A DNA stretch of 63,791 bases from Eubacteriales bacterium (lineage in GTDB: Bacteria; Bacillota; Clostridia; Lachnospirales; Lachnospiraceae). Of the stretch, positions 24,385-33,434 are shown piece by piece (position 1 is the stretch's first letter; each line of letters opens with the position of its first letter). The DNA lies in contig JAUNGV010000009.1 in NCBI GenBank assembly GCA_030524225.1, positions 1 through 63,791 of the forward strand, written 5' to 3'. A program made the translations under genes and the position numbers. The notes below the pieces were generated by a model. That model worked only from the letters and a program-made list of their open reading frames with translations, ran no database searches and was not told the origin of the DNA.

Positions 24385-27300
24385 ACTGGAAAAGATGTAC
24401 AGCGCGGACCGCAAGGAAATCATTGCATTTCTGAACGAGAAAGGAATCGAAGCCAAGACAGCAAGCAGCAGTGTGGACGAGGAAGCAGCAGCGATGGTAG
24501 CCAGGAAATTCGGGAAAGACGCCGGTGAAAAAATGCAGAGCGCACCTGCAAAAGCGGGGACGGAACAGGAAGCCGGAGCGGCTGCGGGAGTGAAGAAAGT
24601 GGAAACGGAGAGGGAAAAGAAGTCTGTGGAGAAGGATCAGAAAACGGTGAAGGAGACGGGCGCGGCGGAGAAGCAGGGCGCTCCGAAGAAAAAGAAGATC
24701 ATCATTATCACGAACGGCAATCAGAACCGCTCAGCGCAGAGCGGCCATACGGCGGCTTACAGCACGGGCAGCCAGCAGAAGCCGCGCCAGCAGCAACAGC
24801 AGCAGAGGCCGCAGCGCCCCGCAGCCGGAGCAGGAAACGGAGCGGGCAGGCGCGAGGGCGCAAGGGGCGGCGAGAACCGCGGCGGACGTATGGCGGCACA
24901 GACGATGTATCATCCGATCAAGCCGCTCTCGGCTCCTTCGCAGATGGATCTTGACTATCACAAGCCGATTCCGCGTTCCACGCAGCCAAAGCCCAAGCCG
25001 GCTCCGGAAGAGACGAAGGTTCGCCTTGAGAAGCCGCAGAATGCGGCGCAGGCGGAGGTGCAGACCGGCGCGGCGCAGAGTCAGGGCGCAGCGCAGCAGA
25101 CGGCGGCGGACCGGACGGCCCCGGTGAGCGCGGCGCAGACAAACGCACCCGCAGAGAACGTCAGAGCAGAGAGCGCGCAGGCATCGCAGGAGAGAGCGGC
25201 GCAGAACCAGAGCGCTCCGCAGCAGACGGCAGCAGATCAGAATGGGGCTGCACAGAGCGCCTCTGCCGCACAGAGCACGGCGGCAGCGCAGAGCGCACCG
25301 CAGGGACAGGCGCAGAATCCGGTTCAGAATCAGATGAATCAGGGACAGAATCAGGCGTCTGCGCCCAGAAGGGAGCAGGCTCCGGCACAGGCACAGCGCG
25401 CACAGAGACCGGCGTCCTCCGGCGAGAGAACACAGGGAGACCGCCCTTACCGTCCGGCAGGCGGACAGGGCCAGAACCGTCAGGGACAGGGCTCCTCTGA
25501 CCGCGGCCGCAGCGGCTACGGTCAGAACAGCTATGGGCAGGGCGGAAACAGGAGCGGCGGCCAGAACAGGGGAACCGGCTACGGCCAGAATTCCCAGGGC
25601 GGCTACAATAACCGCAGCTCTCAGGGCGGTTACGGCCAGGGCGGCAGCAGACCCGGACAGGGCAGAGGAACCGGCTACGGCCAGAATTCCCAGGGCGGCT
25701 ACAACAACAGGGGCTCTCAGGGAGGCTACGGTCAGGGCGGCAGCAGACCCGGACAGGGCAGACCGGGTCAGGGCGCGGCGCGTCCGGGCTTTGGCGACAA
25801 CAGAAACCGCCGGACGAGCGGACCCGCGAGACCGGGACAGGGGGCGGACGCTCCTTTTGTCAAGGATGCGGAGAAGCATCGCGACGAGAACAGAAGAAAA
25901 CAGGGACAGGAGCGTGACAAGCGCTCCAAGAAAGACCTGATCTATACCGAGGACGAGAAGAGCAGAAAGAATCGTCCGGGCCGCTTCATCAAGCCGGAAA
26001 AGAAGGCGGAGGAACCGGCAGAGGAGAAGATCAAGGTGATCGCGCTTCCGGAGAAGCTGACGATCCGCGAACTGGCGGAGAAGATGCACATGCAGCCCGC
26101 TGAGATCATCAAGAAGCTCTTCCTGCAGGGACAGGTGATGACGGTCAACAGCGAGCTGACCTACGAAGAGGCGGAGAACATCGCGATCGACTACGAGATT
26201 ATCTGCGAGAAGGAGGTCAAGGTCGACGTCATCGAGGAGCTGCTGAAGGAGGAAGAGGACCAGGAGGAGAATCTGGTTTCCAGACCGCCGGTCATCTGCG
26301 TTATGGGTCACGTTGACCACGGTAAGACCTCCCTGCTCGACGAGATCCGCAAGACGAATGTGACGGACAAGGAGGCGGGCGGCATTACGCAGCATATCGG
26401 CGCGTATACCGTGACGGCGGGCGGCCGCGTGATTACCTTCCTCGATACGCCGGGACACGAGGCGTTCACGGCGATGCGTATGCGCGGCGCCAATTCCACG
26501 GACATTGCAGTTCTGGTCGTCGCGGCGGACGACGGCGTGATGCCGCAGACGGTGGAGGCGATTAACCACGCCAAGGCGGCCGGCATCGAGATCATCGTGG
26601 CAGTCAATAAGATGGACAAGCCGAACGCGAACATTGACAGAGTGAAGCAGGAGCTGACAGAGTATGAGCTCGTCGCGACGGACTGGGGCGGATCGACCGA
26701 GTTCGTTCCGGTATCGGCAAAGACGGGCGAGGGGATCGACACCCTGCTTGAGACCATTCTGCTGACAGCTGATATTCTGGAGCTGAAGGCGAATCCGAAC
26801 CGCAAGGCGAGAGGCCTCGTTCTGGAGGCGAAGCTGGACAAGGGCCGCGGCCCGGTGGCGAACGTCCTCGTGCAGAAGGGAACGCTCCATGTGGGCGATT
26901 TCATCTCTGCGGGAGAGGCCTCCGGCAAGGTGCGCGCGATGGTGGACGACAAGGGCAGACGCGTCAAGGAGGCGGGACCTTCCATGCCGGTGGAGATCCT
27001 CGGTCTCTCCAGCGTGCCGAGCGCGGGCGAGGTGATCGTGGCGCACGAGGACGACAAGACGGCGAAGTCCTATGCGCAGACCTATATGACGCAGCATAAG
27101 GAGAACCTGATTGAGGAGACGAGAATGCGCATGAGCCTCGACGATCTCTTCAACCAGATGAAGGAAGGCAATTTAAAGGAATTCGACCTGATTATCAAGG
27201 CGGATGTGCAGGGCAGTGTCGAGGCACTCAAGCAGAGCCTCTTGAAGCTCTCGAACGAGGAGGTCGTTGTCAAGGTGATCCACGGCGGCGTCGGCGCCAT

Positions 27301-27784
27301 CAACGAGTCCGACGTGACGCTGGCTTCCGCGTCGAATGCGATTATCATCGGCTTCAACGTGCGTCCTGACACGACGGCGAAGGCGATGGCGGAGCGCGAG
27401 GGCGTGGATGTGCGCCTGTACAAGGTCATCTACCAGGTGATCGACGACGTGGAGGCGGCTTTAAAGGGAATGCTCGCCCCGGTTTACGAGGAGAAGGTGA
27501 TCGGTCACGCGGAGGTCCGTCAGATTTTCCGCGCTTCCTCGGTCGGAAATATCGCGGGATCCTTCGTCACGGACGGTATCTTCAAGAGAGGATGCCAGAT
27601 TCGCATCCGCAGAGACGGAGAGCAGATTTACGAGGGCTCGCTGGCATCGCTTAAGCGCTTCAAGGATGACGTCAAGGAAGTGCGCGAGGGCTACGAGTGC
27701 GGTCTCGTCTTCGACGGCTTTGACAAGATGCAGGAACTGGATGTGGTCGAGGCTTATGAGATGGTAGAGGTGCCGAGAGAATGA
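24362..27784 (+). CDS. infB: Translation initiation factor IF-2
   Basis: This 1140-residue GTPase brings initiator tRNA to the ribosome. The N-terminal IF2 helix ([20 protein letters not shown]) is followed by a very long low-complexity region (about residues 60-500) rich in Gln, Ala, Gly and Arg, including a 32-residue unit repeated twice. The second IF2N domain ([15 protein letters not shown]) and the G domain follow: [11 protein letters not shown] from about residue 645, [15 protein letters not shown] and SAKTGEG. Domains II, III and C2 complete the protein. The start at 24362 follows AGAGG. It is coupled to rbfA by ATGA. Confidence 0.96.
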   Translation: MAKTKISELEKMYSADRKEIIAFLNEKGIEAKTASSSVDEEAAAMVARKFGKDAGEKMQSAPAKAGTEQEAGAAAGVKKVETEREKKSVEKDQKTVKETGAAEKQGAPKKKKIIIITNGNQNRSAQSGHTAAYSTGSQQKPRQQQQQQRPQRPAAGAGNGAGRREGARGGENRGGRMAAQTMYHPIKPLSAPSQMDLDYHKPIPRSTQPKPKPAPEETKVRLEKPQNAAQAEVQTGAAQSQGAAQQTAADRTAPVSAAQTNAPAENVRAESAQASQERAAQNQSAPQQTAADQNGAAQSASAAQSTAAAQSAPQGQAQNPVQNQMNQGQNQASAPRREQAPAQAQRAQRPASSGERTQGDRPYRPAGGQGQNRQGQGSSDRGRSGYGQNSYGQGGNRSGGQNRGTGYGQNSQGGYNNRSSQGGYGQGGSRPGQGRGTGYGQNSQGGYNNRGSQGGYGQGGSRPGQGRPGQGAARPGFGDNRNRRTSGPARPGQGADAPFVKDAEKHRDENRRKQGQERDKRSKKDLIYTEDEKSRKNRPGRFIKPEKKAEEPAEEKIKVIALPEKLTIRELAEKMHMQPAEIIKKLFLQGQVMTVNSELTYEEAENIAIDYEIICEKEVKVDVIEELLKEEEDQEENLVSRPPVICVMGHVDHGKTSLLDEIRKTNVTDKEAGGITQHIGAYTVTAGGRVITFLDTPGHEAFTAMRMRGANSTDIAVLVVAADDGVMPQTVEAINHAKAAGIEIIVAVNKMDKPNANIDRVKQELTEYELVATDWGGSTEFVPVSAKTGEGIDTLLETILLTADILELKANPNRKARGLVLEAKLDKGRGPVANVLVQKGTLHVGDFISAGEASGKVRAMVDDKGRRVKEAGPSMPVEILGLSSVPSAGEVIVAHEDDKTAKSYAQTYMTQHKENLIEETRMRMSLDDLFNQMKEGNLKEFDLIIKADVQGSVEALKQSLLKLSNEEVVVKVIHGGVGAINESDVTLASASNAIIIGFNVRPDTTAKAMAEREGVDVRLYKVIYQVIDDVEAALKGMLAPVYEEKVIGHAEVRQIFRASSVGNIAGSFVTDGIFKRGCQIRIRRDGEQIYEGSLASLKRFKDDVKEVREGYECGLVFDGFDKMQELDVVEAYEMVEVPRE
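25571..25762 (+). repeat. 96-bp tandem duplication inside infB
   Basis: Two head-to-tail copies (25571-25666 and 25667-25762) encode a 32-residue Gly/Gln/Tyr-rich unit starting [15 protein letters not shown] few silent or conservative differences separate the copies. It is in frame, so the protein is lengthened, not broken. Partial copies extend on both sides. Confidence 0.85.
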
Positions 27785-28203
27785 GAAAAAACAGTGTGAA
27801 AAACCGCCGCATCAACGACGAGGTGCGGCGGGCGCTGGCTGAGATCATAGAGCGTGATTTAAAGGATCCGCGGATCGACCGGCTGACCAGCGTTCTCCAG
27901 GTGGAGGTCGCGCCGGATTTAAAGACGTGCAAGGTCTGGATCAGCGTATACAGCGGCGGCGACGCCGGTGAGAAGACGATTGCCGGTCTGCGCAGCGCGG
28001 TGGGGTATATCCGCAGTGCGCTGGCCAAGAAGGTCAATCTGCGCAATACGCCGGAGCTTCACTTTATTCTGGATGATTCGATCGCCTACGGCGTCGCGAT
28101 GAGCCACAGGATCGACGAGATCTCGGCGGCGGACCGCGCGGCGCAGGAAGCGCGCGGAGAGGAGCCGGAGGAAGCGGCGCAGGATATGCCGGAGACGATG
28201 TAA
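27781..28203 (+). CDS. rbfA: 30S ribosome-binding factor RbfA
   Basis: This 140-residue KH-like protein is needed for late 16S rRNA processing and cold growth. It has [23 protein letters not shown], then [23 protein letters not shown] and [13 protein letters not shown]. The ATG overlaps the infB stop by 4 bases. The acidic C-terminal tail (residues 125-140) is longer than in Bacillus. Confidence 0.93.
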   Translation: MRKNSVKNRRINDEVRRALAEIIERDLKDPRIDRLTSVLQVEVAPDLKTCKVWISVYSGGDAGEKTIAGLRSAVGYIRSALAKKVNLRNTPELHFILDDSIAYGVAMSHRIDEISAADRAAQEARGEEPEEAAQDMPETM

Positions 28204-28306
28204 ACCGTTTGCCAAAGTACGGAAAAGCGGCAGCGGAAACGGCAGCAAGACGATTGCCGGAGTGCAGAGAAGCAGCAGTAAAGACAGAAAGCGAAAGGAC
28301 AGAAGG

Positions 28307-29269
28307 ATGAATTTATCACAGGAACTGCGCGGTGCGAATACAATAGCGATCAGCGGACATATCCGTCCGGACGGGGACTGTGTCGGTTCGTGCATGGCGG
28401 CGGCTCTGTATCTGAGAAAGACGATGCCGCAGGCGCGGGTCGATGTCTTTCTGGAGGAGTTCGGAGAGAGCCTGCGGAGTCATATTCCGGGGACGGAGAC
28501 CATCTGCCATTCCTTTGAGACGGACGTCGCCTCTTACGACGTCTTTCTCGTGCTGGATACCGGGGCGGACCGGCTCGGAGAGGCGAAGCCGATCTTTGAC
28601 GCGGCGAAGAAGACCGTGAATATCGATCATCATGTGACGAATACCGGTTCCGGAACCGTGAATTTCATCGATCCGGCGGCCAGCAGCACCTGTGAGCTCG
28701 TCTGTGAGACGCTGGACAGGGAACGATTGGACAGAGAGATCGCACAGGCGCTCTATGTCGGCATGGTGACGGATACAGGAGTGTTCAAATATTCCAACAC
28801 CTCCCCCAAGACCATGCGGATCGCCGGGGAACTGATGGGATATGGCTTTGACTTTTCGTCTCTGATCGACGAGGTCTTCTATGAAAAGACGTATGTGCAG
28901 AGCCAGATTCTGGGTCGGGCTCTTCTGGAGAGTATTCTGTTTATGGACGGCCGGTGTATCTTCAGCGTGATTGATAAGAAAACGATGGAGTTCTACCAGG
29001 CATCCCCCGGGGATATGGACGGGATTGTGAGCCAGCTCTTCCTGACGAAGGGGGTCTGCTGTGCGATCTTCCTCTATCAGCTAGATCCGCTGACGTATAA
29101 GGTGAGCCTGCGCTCCGACGGAACGGTGGATGTGGCGGCGGTCGCGCGCTTCTACGGAGGCGGCGGTCATGTGCGCGCGGCGGGATTTACCGCGTCGGGA
29201 ACTCATCACGACATCGTCAACAATCTCTCGGAGAGTATCGAGATGCAGATGGAGAAGAACGGAAATTAA
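28307..29269 (+). CDS. nrnA: DHH family phosphoesterase, NrnA-like (nanoRNase/pAp phosphatase)
   Basis: This protein of about 320 residues degrades short oligoribonucleotides and dephosphorylates 3'-phosphoadenosine 5'-phosphate in characterised relatives. Metal-binding motifs are GHIRPDGDCVGS (I), VLDTGADRLGE (II), IDHHVTNTG (III, the DHH), and VTDTGVFKYSNTS (IV). The C-terminal DHHA1 domain has RFYGGGGHVRAAGFT. The start at MNLSQEL follows AGAAGG, while an ATG 15 codons upstream encodes only charged residues. It is in the usual place between rbfA and truB. Confidence 0.9.
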   Translation: MNLSQELRGANTIAISGHIRPDGDCVGSCMAAALYLRKTMPQARVDVFLEEFGESLRSHIPGTETICHSFETDVASYDVFLVLDTGADRLGEAKPIFDAAKKTVNIDHHVTNTGSGTVNFIDPAASSTCELVCETLDRERLDREIAQALYVGMVTDTGVFKYSNTSPKTMRIAGELMGYGFDFSSLIDEVFYEKTYVQSQILGRALLESILFMDGRCIFSVIDKKTMEFYQASPGDMDGIVSQLFLTKGVCCAIFLYQLDPLTYKVSLRSDGTVDVAAVARFYGGGGHVRAAGFTASGTHHDIVNNLSESIEMQMEKNGN

Positions 29270-29270
29270 T

Positions 29271-30386
29271 ATGCTGGACGGAATGCTGAATGTATACAAG
29301 GAAGCGGGCTTTACCTCCAACGACGTGGTGGCGAAGCTCCGCGGCATATTGAAACAGAGAAAAATCGGTCATACAGGAACGCTCGATCCGGATGCGGTGG
29401 GAGTGCTTCCTGTATGTTTGGGTAAGGGGACAAAGCTCTGCGAGCTGATCGCCGACCGGGATAAGGAGTATGTGGCGGTACTGCGCCTCGGCGTCGTCAC
29501 GGATACGCAGGACGTTACCGGCGCTGTGCTGCGCAGGATTCCGGAGGAAGAGGTCAGGGAGAGCGTGAGCGAGGCGGGGGTCCGGGAGATGGCGGCCTCT
29601 TTCCTGGGAGACATTGACCAGATTCCCCCGATGTACTCGGCGCTCAAGGTAAACGGAAAGAAGCTCTACGAGCTGGCCCGGGCCGGGCAGACGATTGAGA
29701 GGGCGGCCAGACGGATTCATATCTATGAGCTGGAGATTGAGAAGATCGAGCTGCCGCTGGTGCGGATGCGGATCCGCTGTTCGAAGGGGACGTATATCCG
29801 CACACTCTGTCACGATATCGGGGAGAAGCTCGGCGTCGGCGGGGCGATGGAGTCTCTCGTGCGGACGAGAGTGGGAATCTTCCGGATTGAGGAGGCGAAA
29901 ACCCTCTCTGAAATAGAGGCGATCGTAAAGGGTGGAGACGCGCAGAGCACCGCGGGCGGGCAGGAGCTGGAAATGGAACCGGCGTGTCCGGAACGGGTGT
30001 GCCCGGGATGCCAGAGGCCTGTGGATGGACGGGCAGACGACGCGGAACCTGTGGGGATACAGGAACTGGTTTATCCGATCGAATCCTTTTTTGCAGACGC
30101 ACCGAGGGCTGTGGTCAGGCCGGAGGCCCTGCGCTATCTGGACAACGGAAACGCCCTGCGGGCGGATCAGGTGGAACTGGAATCCGGAGAGGATGCGGAC
30201 TGCGCGTTGGAGCAGGGAGCGGCCCTCCCCGACACAGGGAAGCCGGGCGATGTGCAGAAACAGGCGGCGCAAGGCAGCGTGCCAGACGGGATGCGGGTCC
30301 GCATCTGCGATCCGGAGGGAAGATTCCGGGCTCTGTACCGGTATGCGGCGGACAGGAGAAGCTTCCTGGTGGAAAAGATGTTCTGA
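29271..30386 (+). CDS. truB: tRNA pseudouridine-55 synthase TruB with large insertion
   Basis: This protein of about 371 residues makes the T-loop pseudouridine 55. Conserved blocks are GMLNVYKEAGFTSNDVV, KIGHTGTLDPDAVGVLPVCLG (the catalytic Asp of GTLDP), YVAVLRLGVVTDTQD, QIPPMYSALKVNGKKLYELAR and RMRIRCSKGTYIRTLCHDIG. After the catalytic domain, the usual PUA-like end is interrupted by two extra stretches: about 45 residues including CPERVCPGCQRPVDG, and about 35 acidic residues. It begins one base after the nrnA stop, with only a distant GGAG. Confidence 0.93.
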   Translation: MLDGMLNVYKEAGFTSNDVVAKLRGILKQRKIGHTGTLDPDAVGVLPVCLGKGTKLCELIADRDKEYVAVLRLGVVTDTQDVTGAVLRRIPEEEVRESVSEAGVREMAASFLGDIDQIPPMYSALKVNGKKLYELARAGQTIERAARRIHIYELEIEKIELPLVRMRIRCSKGTYIRTLCHDIGEKLGVGGAMESLVRTRVGIFRIEEAKTLSEIEAIVKGGDAQSTAGGQELEMEPACPERVCPGCQRPVDGRADDAEPVGIQELVYPIESFFADAPRAVVRPEALRYLDNGNALRADQVELESGEDADCALEQGAALPDTGKPGDVQKQAAQGSVPDGMRVRICDPEGRFRALYRYAADRRSFLVEKMF

Positions 30387-30481
30387 CAGACGAGCAGATC
30401 ACCTTCTGCAGAGGCACGGCGTTTTGACGGCTTCGGGACACAAAGACATCGGGATGCAAAGACAGGAGATGCGAAGAAAGC

Positions 30482-31420
30482 ATGCAGATCATCAGCAATA
30501 CGACAGAATTTCAGATAGAAGAACCGACGGCAGTGGCGATCGGCAAGTTTGACGGCGTGCATCTGGGACACAGAAAGCTCCTGGCTGCGCTGGAACGGAA
30601 AAAGAAAGAGGGACTGCGCAGTACGGTGTTCACGTTTGATCCGTCTCCGGCGATCTTTTTCTCAGGCGGAAAAGGGGCGGAACTGACGGTGCAGGCGGAG
30701 AAGAGAGTGCTCTTTGAGCGGCTGGGCGTGGATATTCTCGTTGAATTCCCTCTGAACGCGCAGACGGCGGCGACGCCGCCGGAGAACTTTGTGAGAGAGA
30801 TTCTGGCGGGACGGCTCCACGCGGAATTTCTGGCGGCGGGAAGCGATCTCTCCTTTGGAGACAAGGGGGCGGGAGATTTCGCGCTGGTGCGCCGGCTCGC
30901 CGATTCCTGCGGTTATACTTCGCGGACAATCCGCAAAGTGCGCGTGGGCGACGAGATTGTCAGCTCTACGAAGATCCGGTCCTATGTGGAGGCGGGACAG
31001 ATGGAGGAGGCGGCTGCGATGCTGGCAGAGCCGTACTTCTTCCTCGGGGAGATTGTGCACGGCAATGAGATCGGCAGGACACTGGAGATTCCCACGATCA
31101 ACCAGAGACCGGCGGAACATAAACTCCTGCCTCCCTTCGGTGTTTACTACTCCCGGGTGGAGATTGACGGCAAAGAGTATGCCGGAATGACGAATATCGG
31201 AATCAAGCCGACCGTACAGCGGAGCGGGGAGGGCGAAAGCTCGCCGGTCACGGTGGAGACGTATCTCTATGACTTCCGGGGAGATCTCTACGGGCGCACC
31301 GCACGCACCTGCCTGCTGACCTTCCGCCGGCCCGAGCGGCGTTTCTCCGGTCTGGAGGAACTCCGGGAGACGATGGCCAGGGATGTTGCGGCGGGAAGAG
31401 AGTACCACCGGATCAAATAG
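30482..31420 (+). CDS. ribF: Bifunctional riboflavin kinase / FAD synthetase
   Basis: This 312-residue enzyme converts riboflavin to FMN and FAD. The N-terminal adenylyltransferase domain has IGKFDGVHLGHRKLL and VSSTKIRSYVEAG. The C-terminal flavokinase domain has GEIVHGNEIGRTLEIPTIN, YAGMTNIGIKPTV and TYLYDFRGDLYG. It ends the rimP-ribF cluster and meets the convergent histidine-kinase gene with an 8-base overlap, so no terminator can separate them. No FMN riboswitch is present. Confidence 0.94.
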   Translation: MQIISNTTEFQIEEPTAVAIGKFDGVHLGHRKLLAALERKKKEGLRSTVFTFDPSPAIFFSGGKGAELTVQAEKRVLFERLGVDILVEFPLNAQTAATPPENFVREILAGRLHAEFLAAGSDLSFGDKGAGDFALVRRLADSCGYTSRTIRKVRVGDEIVSSTKIRSYVEAGQMEEAAAMLAEPYFFLGEIVHGNEIGRTLEIPTINQRPAEHKLLPPFGVYYSRVEIDGKEYAGMTNIGIKPTVQRSGEGESSPVTVETYLYDFRGDLYGRTARTCLLTFRRPERRFSGLEELRETMARDVAAGREYHRIK

Positions 31421-32474
31421 AAGGCAGTATCACGGTGAAGACCGTTCCCTCTTCTGCGGAGGAGCGTGCTGTGATGCTGCCTCCGTGCAGTTCGGTGATG
31501 CGTTTGGCGAGAGTGAGGCCGAGACCGTTTCCCTGTGTGCTGCGGGAGCGTTCGCTCTGATAGAATTTTTCAAAAATATGGGCCAGATCGGCTTCGGCAA
31601 TTCCGGTCCCGTCGTTGATGAAAACGACGAAAATCCCTTCTTCTTTCTGTTTGCAGCGGACGGCAATGTGTCCGCCCTGGTCACAGAACTTCACAGCATT
31701 CTCGAATAGATTCTGCCAGACCTGATACAGGAGCTCCTCGCTTCCGGCGTACCGGATAGGCTCCAGTTCCAGATCGAGTTCAATTTCCTTTTTTACCCAT
31801 TGCGTTTCATATAACAGAACGACCTGACGCAGCTGCTCATCGAGAGCAAAGAGGGTGCGGCTGACGCCGACCTGCCTGTTTTCGAGACGGGAGAGCGTCA
31901 GAATATTACCGGTCAGAGCGGAGAGCCGTTTCGTTCCCTCGATGATCCGGCTGGTGTATTCCATCTGTTTTTCCGCGCTCAGAGAGGGAGTCTGCAGCAG
32001 CATGGCGTACCCCTCGATGGAGGAGAGCGGCGTGCGGAATTCGTGGGAGATCGTGCTGATAAAGTCGCTGTGAACAATTTCCGTGTGACGCAGCTCCTGC
32101 ACCATGCAGTTAAAACTGTGGGACATTTCCCGGATTTCGGAAATATCTCCGCTCTCCTGCACAGAAACGGAGAAATCTCCGTCGGCTACCTTGCCGGCGG
32201 CCTGTTTGAGCTCCCGGATAGGGGCGAAGATCTTCTCTCCGACCAGCCGGACTGTCACGGCGCTCACGAGCAGGCTGAGCAGAGCGATAAAGCCCAGTAC
32301 AAAGAGGGGCCGGCCGGAAGACGGAGAAAGATGCAGATAGCCCGTATGCAGAAGGAGCAGGAAGATGGCGAAGAAGGAGAGAATCCCGAGCATAATAGAG
32401 AGAAAAACGGCACGGTAGAACAGGAACACGATGCTTTTAGAAACGCGTGTTCGTTTTTTGGAGGAAATATGCAT
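31413..32474 (-). CDS. Sensor histidine kinase
   Basis: This 353-residue kinase has two membrane segments (about 19-46 and 57-78) with only about 10 residues outside, so it belongs to the intramembrane-sensing type common beside antimicrobial-peptide ABC systems. HAMP follows (APIRELKQAAGKVADGDF), then HisKA with FISTISHEFRTPLSSIEGY (phospho-accepting His), and the ATPase N box QNLFENAVKFC, G1 DGTGIAEADL and G2 GNGLGLTLAKRI. The start shares one base with the stop of the upstream response regulator. It is convergent with ribF. Confidence 0.92.
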   Translation of the reverse strand: MHISSKKRTRVSKSIVFLFYRAVFLSIMLGILSFFAIFLLLLHTGYLHLSPSSGRPLFVLGFIALLSLLVSAVTVRLVGEKIFAPIRELKQAAGKVADGDFSVSVQESGDISEIREMSHSFNCMVQELRHTEIVHSDFISTISHEFRTPLSSIEGYAMLLQTPSLSAEKQMEYTSRIIEGTKRLSALTGNILTLSRLENRQVGVSRTLFALDEQLRQVVLLYETQWVKKEIELDLELEPIRYAGSEELLYQVWQNLFENAVKFCDQGGHIAVRCKQKEEGIFVVFINDGTGIAEADLAHIFEKFYQSERSRSTQGNGLGLTLAKRITELHGGSITARSSAEEGTVFTVILPSI

Positions 32475-33160
32475 CAGGAGTTCTCCTCTCTGCCCGCGAC
32501 AGCCTTGTATCCGAGACCGCGGACGGTGATAATTTCAAAATCGCCGTTTGTCTTGAACCGCTCGCGCAGGCGTCCGATGTGAACCTCCAGCGTATGGGGA
32601 TCGGCGTCGGATTCCATCCCCCAGACCTCGTCCATGAGCTGCAGACGGGTAAACGTGCGGTTGGGTGCGGAGAGAAGCTTGTACAGGAGATTGAATTCCT
32701 TCGGCGGGAGAGCGGTCTGCGTCTGTCCGGACACGACGGTATAGGAGTCGCACAACAGAGTGGTCGAGCCGATCGTAATGCGCTGGTCATGCGCGGCCTG
32801 GGAGCGGCGCAGAAGGGCACGGATTCTCCAGAGCATTTCGTTGACATCAACGGGCTTGATCATGTAATCATCCGCCCCTGCCTGAAATCCGTCCCGCATG
32901 TAGACCATGGCGTCTCTCGCGGTCACCATCAGGATGGGAACGGTCATGTTGGAGCGGCGGATCGCTCTCGTCAGTTCGTAACCGTCCATGCGGGGCAGCA
33001 TAATGTCTGAGATGATCAGATCGACATAAGAGTGCTCCATCATGCGCAGCGCCTCCTCTCCGTCCCCGGATTCCAGAGGGTGATAGCCGTTTTCGGACAG
33101 AACGGCGCAGAACAGACCGCGCAGTTCCACGTCATCTTCCACCACAAGAATTGTAAACAT
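32474..33160 (-). CDS. OmpR/PhoB family response regulator
   Basis: This 228-residue protein has a receiver domain with acidic pocket (Glu8, Asp9, Asp10), phospho-acceptor Asp52 in LIISDIMLP, Thr80 and Lys102. The C-terminal winged helix (PPKEFNLLYKLLSAPNRTFTR and HIGRLRERFK) is of PhoB/OmpR type. It is transcribed with its kinase and divergently from the membrane-fusion/ABC operon. The intergenic region has a perfect tandem 11-bp repeat, the form such regulators bind. The target is therefore likely the adjacent exporter. Confidence 0.93.
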   Translation of the reverse strand: MFTILVVEDDVELRGLFCAVLSENGYHPLESGDGEEALRMMEHSYVDLIISDIMLPRMDGYELTRAIRRSNMTVPILMVTARDAMVYMRDGFQAGADDYMIKPVDVNEMLWRIRALLRRSQAAHDQRITIGSTTLLCDSYTVVSGQTQTALPPKEFNLLYKLLSAPNRTFTRLQLMDEVWGMESDADPHTLEVHIGRLRERFKTNGDFEIITVRGLGYKAVAGREENS

Positions 33161-33278
33161 AAAAATTTATACCTAACCTTCCGCATCTCTCTTCTTTGTC
33201 CCTTATTATATCCGCAAAATCCCGCGCCATTCCATAAAAAGGTATAAAAATTTGATAAATTCGTTTCCGCACGGGCTG

Positions 33279-33314
33279 TTTGTTGAGGATTTGTTGAGGT
33301 TTCTCCCCTAAGAT
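33279..33314 (+). promoter_or_regulatory. Tandem 11-bp response-regulator site and -10 box
   Basis: TTTGTTGAGGA (33279-33289) and TTTGTTGAGGT (33290-33300) are directly adjacent. One helical turn is the repeat spacing used by OmpR/PhoB dimers. A TAAGAT -10 box (33309-33314) follows 8 bases later without a -35 box, as expected for activated promoters. CCCCT/AGGGG form a small hairpin around it. The site lies between the divergent regulator and exporter genes. Confidence 0.6.
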
Positions 33315-33434
33315 GAGGGGCGGACAAAAGCGGCGCCGCAGGGAAAGCGAAAGCAGTGCTGAAAGCGCGCGCCGGAGCAAGGAAGCGCGAACGGAAAGCA
33401 GCGTCGGACAAAAGCAGAGCAGACGGAGGAAGAG

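Noticed and set aside
25450-25790. Regular repeats in infB considered as a CRISPR array
   Set aside because: The units are in frame and code for Gly/Gln-rich peptide, without unique spacers or cas genes.
24731-27097. Very long minus-strand open frame opposite infB
   Set aside because: It mirrors the codon bias of infB, is extremely Leu/Arg/Ala-rich, has no ribosome site or family motif, and the plus strand encodes a complete IF-2.
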